DNA of 12,660 nucleotides from an uncultured Bacilli bacterium (GTDB lineage: Bacteria > Bacillota_I > Bacilli_A > RF39 > UBA660): contig CANRHO010000013.1 in assembly GCA_947630435.1 (NCBI GenBank), forward strand, positions 1 through 12,660, written 5' to 3'. Numbering within the stretch: position 1 is the first letter of the stretch; each line of letters begins with the position of its first letter. Below are positions 6,602 through 12,660 of the stretch, piece after piece. The notes beneath the pieces were generated by a model that saw only the letters and a list, made by a program, of their open reading frames with translations, was not told the origin of the DNA and did not search any database. Position numbers and translations under genes: made by a program.

Positions 6602-8311
6602 TTGGGGAAAGGATTATATATAGGAACGGTTATTTTTATATCGTTAGTTATTATTATAACATTAATTATAATATTAAAAAATAAGAAGAAAAAAAGAATG
6701 ACGAAAGCGATTTCGGCGTTAGAAAAAGAAAAGAACATGCTTATTAACGTTCCTGTTTTAAACGAGTTATCAAAAGTAGAAGCATTAGTGAAAAATAACA
6801 ATAAATTAGAAGAAAAGTATAATGCTTGGAAATTAAAATTTGAGATAATAGAAAATGAAACAATACCCTCTATTAATGATATGTTAATAGAATTAGATTT
6901 TTTAGTTGACAAATCAAAACCTTCTGACGTTTATAAAAAAATCACGGAGATAGAAATAAAATTATACGAAATCAAAACAAAAATAAAGGTGATTATGTCT
7001 GAAATAAAGGAAATCACTTTAAGCGAAGAAAGAAATAGAGCAACTATTATTAAACTTAAAGCTTTATATAGAAGATTAAAAAAGAAATTTAACGAGACGA
7101 AAACTGATTATGAAGAAACAATAAAAACGATTGAACTTCAGTTTGAAACCATTGAAAAGCGCTTTGAAGAATTCGAAGTGGTTATGGATAATAAAGATTA
7201 TGAAGAAGTTATATACGTTGTTAAAGGATTAACTGAAATGCTTGATCACATGACAATTGTAATAGAAGAAATTCCGGAAATAATGTTAATGGGTAAAAAC
7301 CTTATTCCCAAAAGAACTGAAGATGTTTCAACGGAATATATTAAACTAACAAGAGAAGGATATCAATTAGATTATTTAAACGTTGAGTATAATATAGTCG
7401 AAACCGAAAAAAAGGTAAATGCTATATTTGATAGAGTTAGGGTTTTGAATCTAGAAGATGTTACGTTTGAACTTAAAACAATACTAGAATATTTTGATTC
7501 GTTATTTAATGATTTTGAAACTGAAAAATTGACTAGAAAGTATTATGAAGAGGGAATGATTAAGTTTAATAAAACTAAAAAACACGTTGAAAAAATACTT
7601 TTAGCAGTTGATAATAAACTTCCAGAAATGAAAAAAAATTATAATTTAACGGATGATACTTTAGATTCTGTTAAACTCTTTAAAGATGAGTTTGATTCTA
7701 TTGTTAATGATTATGAAAAACTTAAAGACTTAGATAAAAATCATACTTTTCCATATTCAAAATTAAATAGTGAATTGGAAATAATAATGTTAAAATTAAA
7801 TAAATTGCATGAAAAATTAAACAATTTGCTTCAAAAAGTCGGGAATTTAAAAGATGATGAAGAAAGAGCTAAAGGACAACTAGAAGATATTAAATTATTA
7901 TTAAAACAATCAAAATATCAAATAAGAAAAAACAGACTTCCTATAATTCCGGATAATTATTATGTGGAATTACAAGAGGCATCTGATGCCATTAAGGAAA
8001 TACAAAAAGAGTTATCAAAAAAGCCGCTTGACGTTGATACTTTAAACGTTAGAGTAGATACCGCAAGAGACTTGGTTTTTAAACTTCATAATACTACCGC
8101 TGAAATGGTTAAAACCGCTTTGTTATCTGAGTATGCAATAGTTTATGGTAATAGATATAGATCTTCAAAGACTCAAATAAATGATGGTTTAGTTAAAGCA
8201 GAAAACTTATTTTTTAAGGGAGAATATAAAAAATCGCTAGAACTTAGCATAACTACCCTTGATATGGTAGAACCAGGAATACATAAAAAAATACTTGATT
8301 ATAAAAAGTAA
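6602..8311 (+). CDS. ezrA: Septation ring formation regulator EzrA
   Basis: EzrA is a membrane-anchored inhibitor of FtsZ ring assembly that also helps place the divisome in Bacillota. The 569-aa protein has the family layout: an N-terminal transmembrane anchor (about 5-26) followed by a lysine-rich stop-transfer segment (27-33) and then a long all-helical, coiled-coil cytoplasmic region, known to form spectrin-like repeats. Near the C-terminus lies YGNRYRSS (515-522), the conserved patch usually read as QYGNRYRS; the position normally held by Gln appears to be Val514 here. It ends with the GEYKKSLELSITTLDMVEPG segment. The start is TTG, supported by a perfect AGGAGG at 6588-6593 with 8 nt spacing and by the fit of the anchor. 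The next gene begins 15 bp later. Confidence 0.93.
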   Translation: MGKGLYIGTVIFISLVIIITLIIILKNKKKKRMTKAISALEKEKNMLINVPVLNELSKVEALVKNNNKLEEKYNAWKLKFEIIENETIPSINDMLIELDFLVDKSKPSDVYKKITEIEIKLYEIKTKIKVIMSEIKEITLSEERNRATIIKLKALYRRLKKKFNETKTDYEETIKTIELQFETIEKRFEEFEVVMDNKDYEEVIYVVKGLTEMLDHMTIVIEEIPEIMLMGKNLIPKRTEDVSTEYIKLTREGYQLDYLNVEYNIVETEKKVNAIFDRVRVLNLEDVTFELKTILEYFDSLFNDFETEKLTRKYYEEGMIKFNKTKKHVEKILLAVDNKLPEMKKNYNLTDDTLDSVKLFKDEFDSIVNDYEKLKDLDKNHTFPYSKLNSELEIIMLKLNKLHEKLNNLLQKVGNLKDDEERAKGQLEDIKLLLKQSKYQIRKNRLPIIPDNYYVELQEASDAIKEIQKELSKKPLDVDTLNVRVDTARDLVFKLHNTTAEMVKTALLSEYAIVYGNRYRSSKTQINDGLVKAENLFFKGEYKKSLELSITTLDMVEPGIHKKILDYKK

Positions 8312-8326
8312 AAAGGGGTGATAATA

Positions 8327-9259
8327 ATGAAAGATTGGCTTTTAAAAGAAGATAAACCGAAGATAGGAAGACCAAAACTTGCTAACGAAGTCGTTTTAAA
8401 AAAAGCTAAAATATCAATTGTATTATCACTTTTTTTATGCTTTATGTTATTTTTTTCTTTTGTAAGTTACTTAGAAGGCTCAACCCCGTTAAAACTTGCC
8501 CATCATTTAACTATAGAAAAAATATTTGGTTCGATAAAAAACAATAATGGTTTCTTAGTAAACGATAAATATGATGATGATTATAACTATGTAATGGAAT
8601 TTAATATTCCAGACGTTATTAAAAATTATTCGGGTTCATATAAATATTGGTTATATGAACTGGATGATGACGAGTGGAAAGAAAAAGAAAATAAAGTAAT
8701 TACTAACGATGTAAGAAATTTTAAAATTAATATAAAATCTTTAAGAAATAAAAATAAAACTTGGAAAATTAAACTTCAAATAACAAATGCTTCAAAAAAG
8801 GTGAAATCATATGCTCCTACTGGATGGAGTTTTAATTCGTCAGATGAAAATTACAAAATGTATGCTTATAAGATTTTTACTGTAAAAGGTTATTATAGCC
8901 CGGTTATGTTAAAAGAAACACATGAAGCTAAGATAAGCAAAAATAAGATAACGATAACAACTCCTAAAAAAAATCCAAGACAATTCATAATTAGTTTTCC
9001 AGATGATAATTCATATGATGTTATTGTTAAATATACCGACGTAAATTCAAAAAACATAATTCTCGAAAATAAAAAAAACATATCTAAAAAACTAGTTGTG
9101 GAAGTACCAAACGTTAATAAATCAACTAAGGTAACCTTTAAAATACATGGTTTAAATATTAAATCAAAAAAATTATCTAATTGGACTTCATTATCAAATA
9201 ATAGCGATTATATTACAAATACATATTTATTAAAACCAGAAAATGCTTATAAAAATTAA
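8327..9259 (+). CDS. Unrecognised single-pass membrane protein with extracytoplasmic domain, downstream of ezrA
   Basis: I do not recognise the family. With the start at ATG 8327 the protein has 310 aa. A short basic cytoplasmic tail contains PKIGRPKLA (residues 11-19), with an AT-hook-like GRP core. One membrane segment follows (about 28-48), then some 260 residues that should lie outside the cell. These are rich in Lys, Asn and beta-strand-like runs and may form two Ig-like domains (about 75-175 and 185-300). There is no enzyme motif. I chose ATG 8327 over GTG 8318 because GTG lies within the Shine-Dalgarno sequence AAGGGGTGA (8313-8321), which is well placed for 8327. It follows ezrA by 15 bp and shares its transcript, so a link to division or envelope is possible but unproven. 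Confidence 0.78.
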   Translation: MKDWLLKEDKPKIGRPKLANEVVLKKAKISIVLSLFLCFMLFFSFVSYLEGSTPLKLAHHLTIEKIFGSIKNNNGFLVNDKYDDDYNYVMEFNIPDVIKNYSGSYKYWLYELDDDEWKEKENKVITNDVRNFKINIKSLRNKNKTWKIKLQITNASKKVKSYAPTGWSFNSSDENYKMYAYKIFTVKGYYSPVMLKETHEAKISKNKITITTPKKNPRQFIISFPDDNSYDVIVKYTDVNSKNIILENKKNISKKLVVEVPNVNKSTKVTFKIHGLNIKSKKLSNWTSLSNNSDYITNTYLLKPENAYKN

Positions 9260-9280
9260 GACTTTTAAAGTCTTTTTTTT
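9258..9280 (+). terminator. Terminator after the ezrA unit
   Basis: AAGACT (9258-9263) and AGTCTT (9269-9274) form a 6-bp stem with a 5-nt loop, continuing directly into a T-run to 9280. It begins within the stop codon of the preceding gene. Confidence 0.8.
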
Positions 9281-9313
9281 ATGTACACTCATATTATTAA
9301 TTAGGTGATTTAA

Positions 9314-10156
9314 TTGTTAAAAAGCTTAAGTAAGTTGGCCAGTCTTTTTTTATTACTATTATTGAGCTTTATTTATACTGATAAAGTATTTTCTTCAGCT
9401 AGGGAAAATGATCCAATAATGAAGGATGTAATTGAATATAAGAAAAACCATGATATTAAACCAGTAGAACCAAAGATTCATGACGATGAGATAATTTTAG
9501 GAATATCTGGATTAGTTGTTAATGAAAAAGAATCATATAGCAACATGAAAGGTGACGATAAATTTGATAAAACAAAAATAGTATATGATAATAAATTGCC
9601 AAAAACTACGATAACAAAAAACTTCAATTATTATATAACCAAAGGAAATAAAAGCGCTGAAAAAGTAGCGATTATATTTAAGGTATCAAGCATGCAAAAC
9701 ATAGATTCTTTATTAAGTATGATATCTAAAACTAATGTAAAAGTAAACTTTTTCATTGATGGTGCGATTTTAGAAAAAAACGTTGAAACGGCTTTTTCAA
9801 TGGTTAATTTAGATTGTGAAATATACAATTTAGGATATGATTCTAAGTACACTAAGAACATGATAAGTGTAACTAATAATTTAATAGAAAGTATTACTTT
9901 AAAAGACGCAAATTTTTGTTTAAATGAAAATAAGGACGATTCCGTTAAAAAAATGTGTGCTAAAAAAAAGATGTATACGATATCTCCTAGTGTAATTAAT
10001 CCTAATATAACAGAACTAAAAAAAGAATTAGATAAAGGACAAATGATTGTGTATGACGCTGATGATTATGATTATTCTTATTTTAATTTAATGATTAACA
10101 CTATAACAAGTAGGGGATATGAGATAGTTGGGTTAAGTGATTTAATCAAAGAATAA
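9314..10156 (+). CDS. Exported polysaccharide-deacetylase-like (NodB fold) protein lacking catalytic residues
   Basis: A 280-aa protein with an N-terminal signal peptide or anchor (hydrophobic residues about 8-21, ending VFSSA 25-29). A linker domain follows (about 57-100, with GISGLVVN, YSNMK and KFDKTKIVYDNKLP), then a NodB/CE4-like domain (about 115-280). The fold is recognised from KVAIIF (117-122), KVNFFIDGAILEKN (143-156) and the C-terminal SRGYEIVGLSDLI (266-278). The catalytic motifs are not kept. The usual FDDG is FKVSS (122-126), the usual HSxxH metal site is replaced around YNLGYDSKYTKN (171-182), and the late LHD motif reads VYDAD (246-250). It is therefore unlikely to deacetylate glycans with the normal mechanism and may be a binding or structural pseudoenzyme. 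The start is TTG with AGGTGAT at 9303-9309. It lies between two terminators/promoters and is probably its own unit. Confidence 0.75.
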   Translation: MLKSLSKLASLFLLLLLSFIYTDKVFSSARENDPIMKDVIEYKKNHDIKPVEPKIHDDEIILGISGLVVNEKESYSNMKGDDKFDKTKIVYDNKLPKTTITKNFNYYITKGNKSAEKVAIIFKVSSMQNIDSLLSMISKTNVKVNFFIDGAILEKNVETAFSMVNLDCEIYNLGYDSKYTKNMISVTNNLIESITLKDANFCLNENKDDSVKKMCAKKKMYTISPSVINPNITELKKELDKGQMIVYDADDYDYSYFNLMINTITSRGYEIVGLSDLIKE

Positions 10157-10162
10157 TTATTA

Positions 10163-10190
10163 TTGACATCAATTTTTTAAGTGATAATAT
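10163..10190 (+). promoter_or_regulatory. Promoter of the decayed gene
   Basis: A consensus TTGACA (10163-10168) lies 16 bp before TAATAT (10185-10190), which is preceded by TG at 10182-10183 (extended -10). Transcription should start near 10197, about 13 nt ahead of the first ATG. The promoter looks intact although the gene does not. Confidence 0.72.
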
Positions 10191-10209
10191 AACCTAAGTA
10201 GAAAGACTG

Positions 10210-10794
10210 ATGCAAGATATGAAAGATGGGAAAAGTAAAGATTTTATAATTGATAAATTATTTAAAAGGGTAATGATACCACTTAACGTACTTTTTATTA
10301 TCGCTGGTTGTGGGTATTTAATACACAAAGATACTAAAAATACTGAAATATATTATTCTATCTCATCCGATGCTCCATCGTACGCAGAGGCAACAATAGA
10401 GTTAAATGGTCATAACAAGATATCTGGTAAAACCATTGCTAATAAAATAGAAAAAGCGATAAAAAAATGGTAAGGAAAACGTATATGCTTTTAGGATTAG
10501 AAAAGATAATTTAAATATGTATGAACCAGTTTACGTATCAACGTCTGGTAATCCCACATATGTGCAAATGGTAGATCAAAATGACTTTACCGGTTTTGGT
10601 TATGGAAAGATTATGTATGATGGATGGTGGTATGATGATTCATAATTTGAAAAAAAATTGTGTACGTTGATCCTATTTCAACTGAAGAATTAGAAAATAA
10701 TTATAGTTTTGATTGGGAAAAAGAAGGAATTTTTGATAATATTACGAATTCTTATAGTAACAAAAATATATATGTTATGCAAAAAAAAGATTAA
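10210..10794 (+). pseudogene. Decayed gene for a small membrane protein or lipoprotein
   Basis: An 87-codon frame (10210-10473) is followed by protein-like sequence in other frames. The N-terminus has a basic region, a hydrophobic stretch (about residues 21-34) and IIAGC, which fits a lipobox, so the product would be a lipoprotein or a single-pass protein. At the A7 run 10461-10467, removing one A restores reading into ...NGKENVYAFRI and on through GFGYGKIMYDGWWYDDS. That frame meets TAA at 10643-10645. Beyond the A8 run 10650-10657 the original frame resumes with IVYVDPISTEELENNYSFDWEKEGIFDN and ends at TAA 10792-10794. The whole would be about 195 aa. At least two frameshifts plus one nonsense codon are needed to explain it. 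The family is not recognised. The start is uncertain: ATG 10210 and ATG 10219 both have weak ribosome binding sites. Confidence 0.72.
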
Positions 10795-10824
10795 GTAATA
10801 TAAAACTAATATTTATTTTATAAA

Positions 10825-10848
10825 GAGCAACTAAAAAGTTGTTTTTTT
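10825..10848 (+). terminator. Terminator before polC
   Basis: GCAACT (10827-10832) pairs with AGTTGT (10837-10842; one end pair is G-U) around a loop of four A, followed by a T-run (10842-10848). It closes the transcript of the decayed gene. Confidence 0.82.
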
Positions 10849-10880
10849 AATTAGAAAGTATTTAATAAAAAATATTTAAA

Positions 10881-10889
10881 TGTTATAAT
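10881..10889 (+). promoter_or_regulatory. polC promoter (extended -10)
   Basis: TGTTATAAT (10881-10889) is a TGnTATAAT extended -10. The 17-bp-spaced -35 position (10861-10866, TTTAAT) is poor, which extended -10 promoters tolerate. Transcription should start near 10896, about 20 nt before the gene. Confidence 0.6.
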
Positions 10890-10916
10890 ACTTATTAGCG
10901 AAGTAAGGTGATTTAT

Positions 10917-12660
10917 ATGCATGATAAATTAAAACTATTCTTAGATAAAATTAATTTACCTAAAGAGTATTATAAATTTTTTGAAAGCGGTAAAATATTA
11001 AAACTTAAATTAGATTCATCTAGAAAAAACGGTACTTTTGTAATAGAAGTAGAAAATATACTTAATGATGATGTTTTGTCTTTTGTAAATGAAAACATTT
11101 CAAAAGGTTTTAAAGATATGGATTCTATTAAAGCTGAATTTATACCAAGAAACGTTGATTATAGTGACACCATTAAATATTTTACTAGTGCTATTGATAG
11201 TAGTACATTAACAAAGCCAATGAAAGAACTATTTAAGGAAAAAAAAGTAACTTTAGATGGTAAAAAAATTATGGTTGATATCGATAACATAGCGGAAGAA
11301 AATATTTTTAGAAATAATATAAATAGTATTTTATCCTACTATAAAAATCTTGGATTTAAAGATATTACAATAGATTTTTATATAAATGAAGAAAACTCAC
11401 TTAAGGTTAAAGAAGAGTTGATTCAAGAAATAAAAAAAGAAGCAATAAAGCCTTCTAACGAAGATAATCCAGTTTTATTAGGAGAGGAACCTAATGGAAA
11501 AATAACACAAATAAAAGATATAATTACCGAGGAATCAAATATTACCGTTGAAGCTTATGTTTTCGGGGTTGAGGAATTTGAATCTAGTAAGAGTGCATTT
11601 AAGATACTTACTTTTAAAATTAGTGATAATACTGATAGTATTTATGCTAAGTTTTTTACTAAGGACGCGGATTTGTTTAGTAAATTATCTAAAGGAATGA
11701 AATCAGGATGGTTTAGAATAAATGGGTATGTTAAGCAAGATATGTATGCTAAAGATTTGGTTTTGAACATTAGAAACGTTATGAAAATAGCATCAAAGGA
11801 TGTTACTATTACTGACGAAGCTAAAGAAAAGCGCGTTGAGCTTCATGCGCATACGATGATGAGCCAAATGGACGGATTAACTAAGCTAGATTTAGGTAAA
11901 CATACTTGTGAACTTGTTACTAACGCAATAAATATGGGATATCGTGGGGTTGCAATAACAGACCATAACGGTTGTCAAGCATTTCCAATAGCATATGGAA
12001 TAATAAAAGCACATAATAAAAAAATTGATGATAAGAATAAGCATTTTAAGGGGTTATACGGAACCGAGTTAACCATGGTAGATGATACCATCAATATAGT
12101 TGTAAGACCTACTGATGAACCACTTATTAATAATACATATGTTGTTTTCGATACAGAAACAACTGGTTTTAATGCTGGTGGTGGCGATCAAATGCTTGAA
12201 ATTGGTGCGGTTAAAATATCAAATGGAGAGATAATTGATAAATTTGATGAACTAATTGATCCAAAAAGACATATTCCTGATACCATAACATCACTTACTC
12301 AAATAACTGATGCGATGGTAGCTGGCTGCGATGATGAAAAAACAGTTACGAAAAAATTCTTGAAGTGGGCAGGGAATTTACCAATGGTAGCTCATAACGC
12401 GAAATTTGATATTTCGTTTATTGAAATGGCAATGAAAAAATATGATTTAGGGGAGTTTAAAAACACGGTTTTAGATACGTTAGAGTTATCAAGAGCCTTA
12501 GACCAAGGTTACTCCAGACATAGTTTATCAGCCTTAGTAAAAAGGTATGATGTACCATGGGATGAAGATGCTCATCATCGAGCTGATTATGATGCTTTAG
12601 GAACCGCTTTAGTATTCCATAAGTTTTTGCAAAAATTAGACTCTCAAAATTATGAAAAAA
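10917..12660 (+). CDS. polC: DNA polymerase III PolC-type, N-terminal part (runs off the window)
   Basis: Replicative DNA polymerase of low-GC Gram-positive bacteria with built-in 3'-5' proofreading exonuclease. The first ~581 codons are present without a stop; the polymerase palm, thumb, fingers and C-terminal domains lie beyond the window. Order of domains: an N-terminal domain (1-~190); an OB-fold (about 203-296); the PHP domain opening with VELHAHTMMSQMDG (307-320, His310 and His312) and TDHNG (348-352); then the DEDDh exonuclease inserted in it. The exonuclease shows FDTETTGF (411-418, Asp412 and Glu414), HNAKFD (493-498, Asp498) and HRADYD (554-559, His554 and Asp559). All catalytic exonuclease residues are kept. 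The ATG start is supported by AAGGTGAT at 10905-10912. The gene has its own promoter after a terminator. Confidence 0.97.
   Translation, partial: MHDKLKLFLDKINLPKEYYKFFESGKILKLKLDSSRKNGTFVIEVENILNDDVLSFVNENISKGFKDMDSIKAEFIPRNVDYSDTIKYFTSAIDSSTLTKPMKELFKEKKVTLDGKKIMVDIDNIAEENIFRNNINSILSYYKNLGFKDITIDFYINEENSLKVKEELIQEIKKEAIKPSNEDNPVLLGEEPNGKITQIKDIITEESNITVEAYVFGVEEFESSKSAFKILTFKISDNTDSIYAKFFTKDADLFSKLSKGMKSGWFRINGYVKQDMYAKDLVLNIRNVMKIASKDVTITDEAKEKRVELHAHTMMSQMDGLTKLDLGKHTCELVTNAINMGYRGVAITDHNGCQAFPIAYGIIKAHNKKIDDKNKHFKGLYGTELTMVDDTINIVVRPTDEPLINNTYVVFDTETTGFNAGGGDQMLEIGAVKISNGEIIDKFDELIDPKRHIPDTITSLTQITDAMVAGCDDEKTVTKKFLKWAGNLPMVAHNAKFDISFIEMAMKKYDLGEFKNTVLDTLELSRALDQGYSRHSLSALVKRYDVPWDEDAHHRADYDALGTALVFHKFLQKLDSQNYEK

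Noticed and set aside
6598..6912. Minus-strand open frame opposite the ezrA start
   Set aside because: Its hydrophobic and Phe-rich content is the complement of the lysine-rich EzrA N-terminus; no promoter or ribosome binding site.
8318..8326. GTG start for the gene after ezrA
   Set aside because: The GTG is part of the Shine-Dalgarno sequence that serves ATG 8327, so initiation at GTG is unlikely.
1..12660. ACGT sites (often AACGTT or GACGTT) seeming frequent for such AT-rich DNA
   Set aside because: A rough composition estimate gives an expected number not far below what is seen, and most fall at Asn-Val or Asp-Val codon pairs; not strong enough to claim a motif.
1..12660. CRISPR array, transposon, prophage or defence genes
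   Set aside because: No regularly spaced repeats, transposase, integrase, recombinase or nuclease/helicase motifs were found apart from the PolC exonuclease.

Overview
The window reads as chromosomal core DNA from a very AT-rich member of the Bacillota, in the Bacilli/Erysipelotrichia/uncultured-Mollicutes-relative part of the tree. PolC-type DNA polymerase III, EzrA, an alpha2 glycyl-tRNA synthetase under a T-box leader, and a cysteine-free ribosomal protein S4 together point there. Trp is always TGG and TGA never occurs inside a gene, so the ordinary bacterial code fits. The exact lineage cannot be fixed from the sequence alone.

Layout. 1-726: recO, starting at the first base of the window. 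721-893: a promoter with an extended -10, then a short T-box leader. 916-4494: a probable three-gene operon of an unrecognised 262-aa protein, glyS, and a 463-aa multi-pass membrane protein, closed by a terminator at 4593-4633. 4675-5528, minus strand: rpsD with its terminator, a leader of about 160 nt and a strong promoter. 5531-5592: a repeat and an inverted repeat between the divergent promoters. 5643-6515: a SAM-methyltransferase-like protein with a terminator overlapping its stop. 6602-9259: ezrA and a single-pass membrane protein, probably cotranscribed, then a terminator. 9314-10156: an exported NodB-fold protein that lacks the catalytic residues. 10210-10794: a decayed gene for a small membrane protein or lipoprotein. 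10917 to the end: the first ~581 residues of polC, which runs off the window.

How it fits together. Most recognised genes are housekeeping: recombination repair (RecO), tRNA charging (GlyRS), translation (S4), division-ring control (EzrA) and replication (PolC). Between them sit lineage-specific proteins, mostly membrane-bound or exported, that I do not recognise. I see no CRISPR array, transposon, phage or defence system. The features most worth following are the reduced T-box leader controlling glyS with two unknown genes, the catalytically dead deacetylase-fold protein, the membrane protein next to EzrA, and the decayed gene before polC.
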